Assembly: GCA_012064415.1 (NCBI GenBank)
Contig: SSNU01000127.1
Span: forward strand, 173,629 to 237,628
Length of the DNA: 64,000 nucleotides
Origin: Gyrodactylus bullatarudis
Taxonomy: Eukaryota; Platyhelminthes; Monogenea; Gyrodactylidea; Gyrodactylidae
Reading direction: 5' to 3'
The notes beneath the pieces were generated by a model. The model was not told where the DNA came from. It ran no database searches and worked only from the letters and a program-made list of their open reading frames with translations. The position numbers and the translations under genes are program-made. The first letter of the stretch is position 1. Every line of letters begins with the position of its first letter. This document shows positions 35,201 to 47,015 of the stretch, piece after piece.

Positions 35201-38200
35201 ATTATTATTAACAGAAACTATAAAACAGCAATCATGCCAGGCTTGTGGCCTTTATAAATAATGTTAATAATATAAAAATAATATTTTTCCTGTACTTTTT
35301 AAACTCGTTTTGGACTTATCAAACGAAGCCCTAGCTTTATCAGTAGAGATTAGGAAGATAAAATTTATGCATTTTCTAAAGTTGATTAGATTTGGATAGA
35401 GGAAATCATTTTCAATTTGACTTTCAACTTGTCCTTCTCTTAAAAGCTTCTATAAATACTTTTCTGTCCCCAATTTAAAATTTCCTTTAATCTTGATATT
35501 TTAGATCCAGATACTTCTATAGAAAAACGAGGGAAAATATTTTCTTTCTCTATTTCTACTTCCTTTATTCAGAGTTTAACTAATTCAACAAAACAGATTC
35601 CTAGCTTAAAGATAATTTTGGATTCTTTTTGCGTTTTTTCAAGATCATTTTGTGAAAAACTTTCCATGGGGATCTCATATCAGAATGCAAAGGCCAATAT
35701 AGTCGGCTACAATGTCCACCAACAACTAACAAAGGAACAAGAATTATGGCATAGCTCTTTCGTCACAACCATGACTCGGATGAATTGGAAATTTTATATT
35801 TTCAACTTTGTCTTTCAAAGAATCCTCAGCTCTTACTTTATGTATGTTACCAAGAGAAATCCACAAACCTTTGACAATATGAAAAGGAACTGGCTCAATG
35901 AATATTGCACAATTGGAAGTATGAGGCCGCGTGAGTTTCAATCTCCTAACCAATTAAGACTTGAACATTTCTTTTTTTGTTAATATAAAAATCGAAATTT
36001 TGGAAAAAAGAGCAATTCATGTTCTCCAATCAATAAATTGCAAATTGAATATCAAAGTTTAGTTTTTAAATTTTAGTACACAATAATTTATATAAAGTCG
36101 TGAATCTATGATCATTAGGGTAATACAAAATTTTATTTTCCCCGAACAACGTTCTATCCCTTAATCAAAAATTGATGTCTTTACCATGAAGAACACATTT
36201 TTGAAAATTTTTCATGTTCTGATATAGAAAAATCCCATTTTCCTTAAAATCATCAAAATTTACCTAATTTCCTGGGACTTTCTTCTGACATGTGAAAGAA
36301 CACTCAATTTTTACTATAAGCCCTATTTTTATTCAAAATGTTGCAAAAACTATTCAAAAACTACAATTTTGTCCTTTCTCGTAGTGAAATTCATTGAAAA
36401 AATCTTGGCGCGTGTTCAAAAATTGTAATCTTCAATCGAGAATTTGTATATCAGAACAAATTTGAAAACGTATGGTTTTATAGGAAAAAATACTCAGTTT
36501 TTGATAATCTTCAAAATGAGATTAAGGCTCGGATAGGTTGAAAAATTTGGCCTACTCGAATGATCATGTTACCTACTTTTAGAAGTTGAAGGAAAAAATT
36601 CTGAAAAATATGGCCATTTTTTCACCAAATCACCCTTTTTTTGAATTTTTGCTAAAATTTTTTGATGATTCAAAAGTGACAGAATAGCCAAAACAAGTTT
36701 TTCAGGATCAATATTGGATAAGAAAATCGATTATGCTGATTCTGTTCTAATTCTTCCCATTTGAGACTTGAATTTCGATTTTTTGATCGTTTTCACTACT
36801 TGAAAATCAACTAAAATTTTGATAATTTAAAATCCTTAAGAAATGGTAGATTTTTCGAAAATTTAATAACGATATTCGGCTTTCTAGTCTAATTCTGATC
36901 CTGAAAAACTACTTATGAGTCACAACTTATGACAACCTTCATACTTTCAAATTAATAAAAATTCTCAGCCCATTGTTCAATAAATTTGAATTTGGCGTCA
37001 AATCAAAATTTGAAAAATGGCCCTAATTTTTTCTCAAATTTTTCTATTTCAAATGATAAAAGTAGGTTAAAATCTCCACCATATTCTATTTCTTGATGAA
37101 AGAATTTTTGATATTTGTTAAAATCATAGATTCCGAACTTCATATCAATCAATTTTGCATCATTATATAATTCCTTCATTTTTATGAATATGTGTATCGG
37201 ACATGATCGGGGGTCAAAATCGAACTCAACCTTCATAACATATACTAATTGAGTTATTTAGTTTTCTCAACTGTAGAAAAAAGATGGGGCTATTTTTAAG
37301 GCCAGTCTTTATACTTGATAGCACTAATTTGATGCATAGGGTTCTTGTGTTTCACGAAGAGTGTGAAAAAGCAATGTTTCATGTGTTAAATCATATTCCT
37401 GATAAAAATTCAAATTCGCCCAAAGAAATTCACAGAAATTCGTCATTGTTGAGGGAAATCGAACCATTTGGTACTTTTCGATTATCTCGAAGGAAAATTA
37501 TCCAAAATTTAGTTTAACTTTTTCTTGGAGATGACAGGTTTCTCTTAACCTTCATGGCCAAATTAGAATTATTCCTCTAACTATGATCGGACATGTGAGT
37601 GTCAAATTGCTTTAAATCTTTGAAATCGACCAAAATTTTGAGCTTAAACATTTTTGTAATTCCATAAATACTATTTATTAAATAGCTTAATTTTGAATTT
37701 TTTTAGAAATTTTCATCATTAGTTGAAATAAAGGTGTCTTCAGAAATCTCATTTTTTCACCAACTCTGAGCATTAATCGACCATTATCCTTTTGATTTCA
37801 GTAAGCTATATCTGGGTTGCTTGGAAAAATTAAATTTTTTTCTTTATTTGAAATTTTATTCACATAAGAGGACACTAAAGAGCATTCCAAGTAAGTTTTC
37901 TCTTGGGTGATGCTAAAACAAGACACAATGAGAAACTCTTTTTACACTCGTCAAACTTAAGTGACTTTCCCATCCACATTTAGACACTAGTGTGTGTATT
38001 TAGTTTTGTTCATATACAATTCGCTGTTCAATTGAAAATTCTTCCACTCTCAATACTGTGAAATAGTTCATGAGAATTTATCTATTTTTGGGCAAATGAC
38101 CTTGAGATTATAATTTCCTTTCTCTAAATGTAGGTTGTATGTATAGAACTGAGGGTTTATTTATTCAAATATCAGGTGGCTTCATCTGAATATTGAGTCG

Positions 38201-40000
38201 ATTCACCAGCGTCAGCTGACATGAAGATATTAATTTTTACGAAGATCTCAATTTTTTAAAGTGAAGGATGATGGGAATTTTTTTTTAAATCTAGATCAAA
38301 AGATCCCCATTCGAAAAAAATAAAATTAAGAGTTTTTTCCCAATCCTGGATTGGCGCCAAATTTTCATTCTCTAACTTAAAGTTGAAAAAATTTTGATGA
38401 TCCCCTATGATAATTTTGAATTTCATAAGAAATAGAAACTTATTTTTTTGGATGAAGATGATTATTGTCTCACTTTACTGAAGAAGGGACTATCTCAGAA
38501 CCGAAACGTCTGGAAAAAGGTTGATTGTATTCCAATTAAATCTACCTTCTTTTTTGGTTCCTTTCTTTTTCTGGTTCCCAAAATTCTAATGTTATTTATT
38601 AGCAATATTGAAATTTCAAAAATTCCCAACTTTATATCAAGGACTGTAAGGTATTTTCTAAAAATTCAATCATATTGATAACAAATTCTAGTAAAATAAC
38701 ACTATTTTCCTGTATACTCATATGGATATTTTGACAATATGTTCATCAGATCGAAATAAAAAGAATCTGTAAATTTTTAGTGTTTATATTTCGAGAAATA
38801 TTCGAATTTGTGTTTGATCGAATTTTAGATCTAAAAATTTTATTGTAGCTCGCATTACAATTCTGAAAAGAAAGGAAATAACCTGTATATTATTTATTTT
38901 CTAAGATCTGAATGAATTTTTCTCTTTAATCGGCTAGCAGAGAAACAGTTGAAAGAAAAGATTTAAGCGATACTATCAGGCATAGCTTCTAAACCAAAGG
39001 AGATGGCTAAGAGGTTTGTGGCGACGAGTTGCAGAGGATTCTTTGCAAATTATTTTCATCTTTTCAGAATTATAATGCGCGCTACAATAAAAAAATAAGA
39101 TCTGAAATTCGAACGCTAAATAATTTACAGAATCTTTTTATTTTAATCTGATGAACATACTGTCAAAATATCAATATGAGTATAAAAACTTTAGTTAGGC
39201 AATGAAAAGATTCAGAAAATAAATCGTTTAATAAATAAATACAACACGGAATAGTAAAATGTTCATTCGATCATGGAGAATAATAAAAACTCAAAAGGTT
39301 CTCTAATAATAAAAGAATCTACAAATAAATTTTTATTATCGCTCAAATTTGATCTGAAATGAACACAGTTTGCATGTACAAAAGAAACAATAACAAGATG
39401 AGACCAAATCCAGTGCAGACTTTGAACTCTTTATGATGCACATTCGATTCTGAAACTAGGGTCTACTGACAAATATTTATAATAAATTGTGAGTTTTTGT
39501 TTAAATAACATGACAAAGGCTTGGTCAGCTGTCAACTGTGGCATGTTGTTATATAATCTTTTGGCACAAATCTTTCAATTTTTGCGAAGATTAACATTGT
39601 TTCATTTAATCACAGGTTCATTTAATCTCTTTAAGATATCGTTGGGGCACTATGTGAATTATCCAAATTGATAGATGTTCAAAAATCGGATGGGCAAACC
39701 CTCGAGACTCAATGCATTGATTTGGCAAACTTGCCCAAGATTTTATCTCCTCCGTCTAGATTCGAGGGGATCTATCCAAATGATATAAATCCTTACAAGT
39801 ATGAAATGTCAAGTAACCCTGTCCATTTTCACAATCCGATTGAATACTCTCATGGTTATAATGATGATGCCAGTTCATTCTATTTTCCCAGTACACATCA
39901 GTTGCACCATTCACAGTTTTCAGATCGTTCAGATTTCGAAAATACCAATGAATGCCATAATCAATTCGAGATGCTAGACAATAATAATATTCACCGATGA
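29227..40000 (+). CDS. Mondo: Mondo/MLXIP (ChREBP-type) glucose-sensing bHLH-Zip factor
   Basis: Exons 29227-29515, 29545-about 30014, 30288-30352, 30392-30940, 31032-31249, 34729-35039, 35644-35930 and 39636-40000; about 850 aa. Mondo proteins pair with Mlx on carbohydrate-response elements and respond to glucose-6-phosphate. The N-terminal Mondo conserved regions are clear: IISGQFLLS (vertebrate IHSGHFMVS), WNEFKGMDL, NKIRLNNLIWREF and MEGKYWKRQKK. An acidic and then Asn-rich linker follows. The bHLH basic part is EKRRHYMQ, helix 2 is RISKAVLLIKASTIINKL, and a leucine zipper follows. The C-terminal WMC/DCD region has MNWKFYIFNFVFQRIL and SMRPHIVGALCELSKL. Two oddities stand out: a loop of about 40 extra Lys/Ser/Asn-rich residues between the bHLH helices, and introns of 3.5 and 3.7 kb packed with foldbacks. 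The exon 2 to 3 junction is unresolved: exon 3 is open only in phase 2, but the best donor (30015) is phase 0. A donor near 29970 would fit. An ATTAAA lies at 40190. Confidence 0.9.
31250..33412. other. Mondo intron 5, 5' part
   Basis: The first part of a 3.5-kb intron. The stretch 31860-32330 holds worn repeat pieces. One, near 32020-32110 (CTAGTTGAGGAATACTA), is the inverse of 45130-45150 in another element. TTTTCATGTCAACTTG near 32315 looks like a lone family A terminus. No exon was found. Confidence 0.5.
33413..34056. repeat. Foldback family B, complete copy in Mondo intron
   Basis: About 644 bp beginning ACAGCTATTCTCGATGAATT and ending with its reverse complement AATTCATCGAGAATAGCTGT. 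The arms, about 260 bp each, match throughout, for example GGTCTGAGAGGAATCAAACG at 33642 against CGTTTGATTCCTCTCAGACC at 33809. It is intronic and non-coding. Confidence 0.93.
36560..37150. repeat. Foldback repeat, diverged, in Mondo intron
   Basis: GAAAAATATGGCCATTTTTT near 36625 pairs with TTTGAAAAATGGCCCTAA near 37010, and both arms carry the TTTCAGGATC / GATCCTGAAAA pair near 36700 and 36897. It ends AACTTCATATCAATCAA, a family terminus. It is related to the element at 63078-63537. Confidence 0.65.
38214..38644. repeat. Foldback repeat fragment in Mondo intron
   Basis: The left end GCTGACATGAAGATATTAAT and the right end AATTCCCAACTTTATATCAA are degenerate inverted termini of the common type. 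The arms are poorly matched. Confidence 0.5.
38713..39184. repeat. Foldback/MITE-like element, distinct family
   Basis: TATACTCATATGGATATTTT at 38713 is mirrored by AAAATATCAATATGAGTATA at the right end; inner arms repeat GTTCATCAGAT against ATCTGATGAAC. An inner inverted pair, TAGCTCGCATTACAATTCTG near 38847 against CAGAATTATAATGCGCGCTA near 39065, extends the stem. The ends are unrelated to families A and B. Confidence 0.85.
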
Positions 40001-41409
40001 GTACAAATTTTAATTCCTCTCAACTCTGTAAGACTTTGCTAAATTTAGTCATATGAAGACATAAAATCATTCTTTTATCTAAACAAAAAAACCTAAAAAA
40101 ATATATATCAGATACAGGAAATTGAATATGAAAGAAATGTTCTTTATTCCCCTTTTGTTCATCTGAATTACAGTTATTTTTGCATATTTATTAAAGTTTA
40201 TTTATAATGAATTTGAATTTTTCTCTTCTCCTCTCTATTATTGGGAAGAGGGATTAAGCTTGGAGTCTTTGTCTTAGGAGTGTTTGCCAGGTTCCGAAAA
40301 GAGTTTATCAACCTTTCGATAATTTAAAACCCGGGTGAAAATAAATCATTGTGTATTTTGCATGAAGCATTCTCTGAAATCTAGATTGAAAATATGGGCA
40401 TTTCATTGAAATTCGATTCAACTCCGAAATTTTCAAAGGAAGCATAATAAAGCTTAGTGAGCATTTCAAATGAAGTTGATGAAAATGGTTCTCTTGATTG
40501 TTACGAGTTGATGTGATCTTTGTTAACAGCTTTGAAATCTCTTATTCCCAGCAATGAAAAACTATTGATAAGTTTCACAAATAATAACACTAGATGTCTA
40601 CGCCCTATTGATCAGTTATAAAATCGATAGGACCTTGATAGTAATTTTTCTATTCACCAACACAGACACAGAAAAATTTAACGGCTAGAAATTAGGCCAG
40701 TATTCAGTGAATAGTCAAATGTAAATAAAGTTTATCAAATGAATGCTACTTGATAGTAAAATCCTTTGTGAGACGAATTTGTTAATAAAAAAACGATGAA
40801 TGAAACAAATGCTCATGGGAAAATTTATGAATTTTTTTTCAATTTGGATCAAAAATGAATTTCTCCAAAAAATAACCTCCATTTCATTGCTGCTCAGTGG
40901 GGAATAATATTCCAGGTAACCTTTAGATTTGATAAGAATCATTTGAAGCATTTATATTACTGAATTATCTTGGTTTTATATCTTGGCCCTAATTTCATGA
41001 GCATATAAAAACAATGTAAGACCAGACACATGAATTTCGTATCCTAGAATATTCTCATTTTTCTCAATAATTTACCAATCAGAAAAGAGAAAATGTGCAA
41101 TGCAGGTCTAGTTTCTATTTTAGGATTATGCATTCGAAAGATGACCTCAATAAATTCAATGCTCATCAATCAATAAAAAGCTATTAGAATTGAAATTAAT
41201 TTGAATGGGAAATTCGTAAAGTTACTCAAAAGTAACATGTTAAAGTAAATATTATTTTTCAAAAGTAATTAAATTTCTTTACATGTATGTCGAAGAGATG
41301 GAATAACAAATGATAATTTGTTTCATCTTAGTCTATCTTTGGCTGTCTCATGAATATTTATTAAAAATATTCAAAAGGATAAACTCAAGTTTGCTTCTAC
41401 TCAAATCTC
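40001..41409. other. Intergenic region, Mondo / DEG-ENaC
   Basis: Contains the Mondo 3' UTR (ATTAAA at 40190) and the DEG/ENaC promoter. No repeat or gene was recognised in the rest. Confidence 0.5.
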
Positions 41410-44400
41410 ATGATGGAAACTGCGAAGAAGCAGAAGAGAGGAACCGAGTCTCCGTATAAGCTAGAGATTCGTAATAACTCAAAGGCCTTTTATACAATAA
41501 GCTTTATCAAGTGTCTGCTATTGATACCCATATTGTATTTGTGTGTCATACAACTGATTGATTTATTTCAACGATATCTAAGCTCAACATCGACATATCG
41601 AGTTCTTGATGCCAATACAGTGTATCTCGAAGGAAAAAAAAGTTTCCCAGTTTTAACCAATGAATTTCCTGCGATAACAGTTTGCTCTCCTGAAGGTTCT
41701 CATGAAAATCGGCTGTACACAGCCAACCTGAAGGATGTTGAAAATTTATTCAGAGAGATAAAGCGTTACGACCTATTTATCAAAGCTGCTTATGAGTATC
41801 AATATTCAAACATAAAACCGGAATATTTTCTCAACTGGATAATGTTTTGCAACATTTCACCATCCATCTGGACTAACGAAACGATGAGGGACCCAGATAA
41901 ACTGGGATGCCCGGAAAATTATATCAAAACAGAATACTTTACGCATGTTAACCAACACAAGACAAGTTGTGTAACTTTTAAACTTGAAGAAGACAGGAGT
42001 ATGGCCAATGAAATGACAATCGTCCTACTTATGGGCACAAACTACAAATACATCAATCAGCCAATATCAACCTATCCCGAGGATCCTCTGGTCCTTGATG
42101 AGATTCTGGATCGAACAGATACTGGAATGAAAATCTACGTTCATAATTCGACAGAGCCGCCCGAAATTCCATTCACTGTCCTTTATAAGGGTAATATGCT
42201 CTATGCAAACATTCTCAAGACTAGAATTGTTAAGGAGTCCAGTGATAAGGTATTCTTACCGTTTGCGGAAAAAAAACTCTGTCTCGATAATACCAATAAT
42301 AAAACATATTCCCTCATTTCTAATAATATGGAGAGGGTCTACAGGTATACGACTACTCTTTGTAAAAAGTTAGAACATCAAAAAGCCGTCTTCAAAGAGT
42401 GCTCATGTTGGTCAAGCTACTTACCAGTAGAGTCGCCTTGGAAAGGGGGGACTTATTTCTGTGACTCAGTCAAAATGTACATCGAGAACTCGACAAGTGT
42501 AAGTATAGCTAACAACTTAATTTTTATGAGAAACTTGATTAGACTTTTAGCTTTTATTGTATACATATGTTGACTTTTAAATTCAGCCCTCTCGTACCCA
42601 GAGAAAGGATATTGTATAATATTGAAATACACCTAGTTAATAAGCAGATGGGATAATAAAATTTTATTTTTGAAAAATTCTTGATTTTTTCATCAAGAAA
42701 TCGAATTTGATCAAGAATTTTTGGAATCTAGACCCATTTTCACGAAATGAAGAAAAAAAATTTGAAAAACCTATTTTTAAGGAAATTATGGCATATTTCA
42801 AGTCTCGAAGTAGCGCCAAATTCCTTTTTTAAACTTTGAGTTGAAAAATTTTGCTGATTTCAAAGTGAGAGAGATGGATCAAAAGTTGAAAATGGGCCTC
42901 TCGATCTATTGATTCCAAAAAGTTTTGATCAAATTCGATTTCTTGATGAAAAAAGCAGGAATTTTTAAAAAATCATAATTTCCCATCTTCATATTACATT
43001 TTAGTCGGTAAAGGGTAGACTAGAGATTTTAAGGTGGGGCAGCATTTTATCACTCTAGAAGTAGAAATGTGTGTAAACATGAAAAAATAAAAGAAGCCTG
43101 TAGATGCGTTTTATTCCTTAGGAGAGCCTTTTCCTATGTTATAACATTACATTATTATAAAATACACGTAGACATACAAATTAACGATGTAAACAAATGA
43201 TCAAAGGTCAGGAGTCTATTTTTAAAGAAACCCAGGAAAATTTTATACCTTAAAAATAATTTTAACTGTAACAAGGTTTGAATAAATAACCTGCGAGATT
43301 AATTTAATTTTTATATTTTAAAATAACTATATGACATTTAGTTCTCTGGATTTCTTGCAAAATGGAAGTGCCATGATGATCTCCTGAATAATCGAACAAG
43401 TGTATTCTACAAAACTCCGGATGAAAGCCAGAATTGTCTTATAAAATGTGATGAATACAGTCTTACAATTATGTCGAATCAGATAAGTCAATCGAACCGC
43501 GTCAACGTTCAATCCTTCAGGGTAAATTTTCTCATGTTTTCTTTGGCAGATCTATCTAAAGGGACGTTCCCGTGAGAAGTATTTCCCTCTAAACTTAAAC
43601 TAGGAGCTCATATTTGATCATATTGAACATGGTTTCAAGTTGAAAATGTTGCTAATTTGAAGAGCTGATTATTATCCCTTTTCTATTTTATTTTATTGTC
43701 TATCTACTTCAAAGTAGTTTCGATTTTCTTTTAATAATACATGTATACGCAAAAGGTTTCAATTTATTTTAATCCCAAGAATCTTGTGGAACGTGCAACG
43801 GCAATTCAGAACAAGTTGAAACAGATTAACGATAGCTCATACAACATTGAATACTTTCTGGCCAATGCTTACTCGTCCTTGTCGACGTATGAATTGGCAA
43901 ATTTTGCTTCAGTAAGTTGGAAACCTTTTTTTTTTAATTTTTTTATTCCCCATGTTCTTCTTCAGTTTATACGATAAATGATTCGGTATAAAATTATTAT
44001 TTAGAGAATTTGTTTAAACTTAGCCCTGCGTTAGAATTCTCAGCCATTGTTCATCTAAACTTTTCGACAATGATTCTCTGACAGAACACAAAATTCCATT
44101 TATATTTTTTCATGATCTCATCTATATCAGTTTTTTTAATGCAAATGTTGGTGAAGCGAACACTGAGTAGTGTTGGATTCAGCTTTTTGGCAAAAGAAGT
44201 AAGTTTAATTGAATCTAGTGAAAAATTATGTCTTTTATTTTATTTTTCTGATTATGAATATTTTATTGTCATAGCTCTTATTCTTTAATCTGATTCGACA
44301 AAACTGTTAGGAATTAGATCATGAAAATATATAAATAGTTTGTGATTGATCAGCTTGTCGTACCATTGAAGAAGGCTTGTTAAGAGAATGGTTGAGAATT

Positions 44401-44763
44401 CTAACGCGTTAAACCTCGATAACTGAATTTTGACAATTTATTTTTCAGATAACAGTAAAATTATCAGATATGAATATTTTACAATCAGATCACAAGTTTG
44501 GTTATACATTCGATGCTTTGCTCTCTGATATTGGTGGTATTTTGGGATTATATGTGGATTTTACTGTTATTGGCTTCTTTGAAGATCTTGACAATTACAT
44601 AAGTTCCCTATTTCTGTTGGTGATCCTATTCACTTTACCCATGGTCCATTTGATCAAACAAATGAGAAAGAATCGTCAAGATAAACAGGCTAATGAATAC
44701 ATTATTGAGACGAATGAATGCGTCCAACAAAATGACTATACAAAATATTCCAAAAAAAATTGA
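41410..44763 (+). CDS. DEG/ENaC-family cation channel, atypical pore
   Basis: Exons 41410-42498, 43342-43521, 43756-43911, 44157-44198 and 44449-44763 give 593 aa, a normal length. DEG/ENaC subunits form trimeric, amiloride-sensitive sodium channels gated by peptides, acid or force. TM1 (about 28-52) is followed by the family signature FPAITVCS. The extracellular domain has the usual cysteines (KECSCWSSYLP, then a later NCLIKCDEYS). Pre-TM2 has LLSDIGGILGLY, the conserved gating and pore segment. Two departures stand out. The G/S-x-S selectivity filter is replaced by Asp-Phe-Thr (LYVDFTVIGFFE), and the N-terminal His-Gly gating motif is absent. A further hydrophobic run, SSLFLLVILFTLPMVHLI, follows TM2. 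The acceptor of the 42-nt exon is uncertain: 44131 is stronger but out of phase. The family is sure; sodium conduction is not. Confidence 0.9.
42632..43007. repeat. Foldback repeat in DEG/ENaC intron 1
   Basis: CATCAAGAAATCGAATTTGA near 42692 is mirrored by TCAAATTCGATTTCTTGATG near 42930, with ends CTAGTTAATAAGCAGATGGG and CCCATCTTCATATTA. It is a short (about 375 bp) member of the common type, inside an intron. Confidence 0.85.
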
Positions 44764-44809
44764 TTCAATACTGGAGATAAAAAGGATTGTATTTTGGGGG
44801 AAAAAATAC

Positions 44810-44815
44810 AATAAA
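44810..44815 (+). terminator. Poly(A) signal of the DEG/ENaC gene
   Basis: AATAAA 47 bp after the stop codon. Confidence 0.5.
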
Positions 44816-44938
44816 ATTCTATTATGACTGCTTAATATTAGAATTTTAGCTTTTTGAGCCTCGAGATCTAATATATGAAAATAGTATGAGTTCACTGTGA
44901 TAACAATTTTCATTGTGCGTATCGTTCAAAATATAATG

Positions 44939-45537
44939 ACTAGGGCTTCAAAAAGTACTATTTGGTCTATTTTTACTCTAGACAAAGGACTGGCTGATTT
45001 TTAATAATCTGGAGAAAAAATCTGCTTATCTAATCCTATTTAAGAGATAGCTGGTACTATTTCTGTACTAAATTGTTGCTCGGGTACATTATTGAACTAT
45101 TTTAATCAAATTTAATCTCAGAATATAGTATTCCTCAACTAGTTACCAATCAAAATTTTCGATGAATTGATTGCTATATTCCTGATATCGAGCTTTCATC
45201 ATGTGGGAAAATAGCATGTAGATCGTAGCTTTTTGTTGGATAATATTTCTTCATGAATTTCAAATTTCTACTAAAAGGATATACAATGTATGTATTTTGT
45301 AAAATATGCACAATAACGGTTGAAGGGTTATTTTCTATCATGGAAAAAAATTTGAACAAAAATCAGAAATTTTGTTGACACAAGATTGACTAAAAATTCT
45401 GCAACAATTTACAGTAGAAGACTATTTTTTACTCAAAATTCCTTAAATTTTCTTAAAAGTACTTTTTTCTATACTTATTTTTGAGTTTATAAGATACTAT
45501 TTTTTATTTTTTTGGTACTATTTTTGAGGCCCTAATA
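44939..45537. repeat. Inverted-repeat element, family with GGGCCTCAAAAA ends
   Basis: It opens ACTAGGGCTTCAAAAAGTAC and closes TACTATTTTTGAGGCCCTA, its reverse complement with a few changes. A lone end of the same family (AGTAGGGCCTCAAAAA) is present at 35075, just after a Mondo exon, with shared interior ATCTGTTTATCTAATC. Confidence 0.7.
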
Positions 45538-47015
45538 ATGACGGTTATGTCAAGTCTATGGCTTTAATTGGCTTTTTGTAGACATGATAGGAATTGTATA
45601 CTGATCGAATAGACGATTCGATTCGAACGGTATCAGAATATTTTTTTTCTACCATTTTATCATTTCCTTAAAAATACTATTTTTCATTGATTTTGAAAAC
45701 GAACTACTACACTCTTTATTAACCTAAAAATTCTCCTTTTATTCAATTATATCAAATCATTTTTTGAATATGTATTTTATAAATCATGCCCACTTTTTTT
45801 AGAATTTCAACGGATTTTTTAAACTGCTCTCCTTTTTTCATAATTTGTGATAGAAATAACTCAGTGGGACTTGAGGGGTTTAGACTCTAAACTTAAGAGT
45901 GCTATAATATTTTTTTCTAGCTGTTTTAGTGAATAAATATTTCTAGAATCTTTCAGTTAAAATTTTCAAGACTTTCCACGATTGTGTAAGTAAATTTTCT
46001 AAACCAAAAATGATTCAAATGATAAAACCAATATTATTAAGGTAGGCAAATTTTTCAGTCTAATTGATTTTGTTCGGTATTACACTTATAAAAAGAAAGA
46101 AATTAAATACCCCACTTGGTCCATTGAGCCCATTTTTAAGTAGCTTTAAAAAATATTCAAAAAACAGTACCTATGATTCAAGATATGTATAATCAAGTTA
46201 TTCAATAAAAGGGAATACTCACATTTAAGACTGGTAAACAGAGACGATGGCTTGAGCTTCATATTTTAGATTTCCTCTACTATAATACAAAATTCACAAG
46301 ACAAAAGAGATCAATTCTTAAAAATTCCTTTATTATAAAAAATGATTAGTACAAGTGATTTTGTAGCACTTTATTTCTCACAAACATATATATATACGTA
46401 CACAAAGATTGATAGTAATAATGATGATCAAGAGACAATATTGAAAAATGGACCAAAAAATAATGGAAAGATAACAGTATGGATAGGTGTATCTGTGGGT
46501 GTACACTGTAAATTAAATGGGCGTTGAATGAATTAGGGAGTGATGATATCCTGTTTTTACACAAAATATTTGATTGGGGTAGTATGCCTGGTGATGGAGA
46601 GCATTTTGGAAAGATGCTTGGATTTGAAAATTCACTAGCAATAATGATAATGTTGGTCTATAGTTGAGCAACACAAAAATTCCATTACTTAACTGTACAA
46701 AAGTTCTTTTAGTGTTTTATTTAATATTTTGGCTGGAAAATCTCTATAATTTTTGGAAACATGTTCCAGCTATCACACTTGTTCATGTAATCCTTGTGTG
46801 ATCACCTCTCTTTTCCTTCTTTGGAAAGAAAATTTGATAACAAAAATAACATCCTTTAATAGATAAATGCGTTAATGATGATGGAATTATCAAAGGTAGA
46901 GAGACATAGAGACATCGATTCTTGGTTTCTATACAACTTCCTAGAAGTATACAAAATTTAAAATTTATAGAGATTTTTTCACCTCATGGAATTTTTGGAA
47001 CATAAATTATCATTT
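45538..47015. other. Intergenic region, no gene seen
   Basis: AT-rich sequence with a short (TA)n tract near 46387. Only short, low-quality frames exist. It must contain the WAC 3' UTR next to 47015. Confidence 0.5.

Noticed and set aside
39489..39671. 60-codon plus-strand frame ending VNYPN
   Set aside because: It reads the Mondo last exon in the wrong frame; the acceptor at 39635 restores the conserved RPHIVGALCELS frame.
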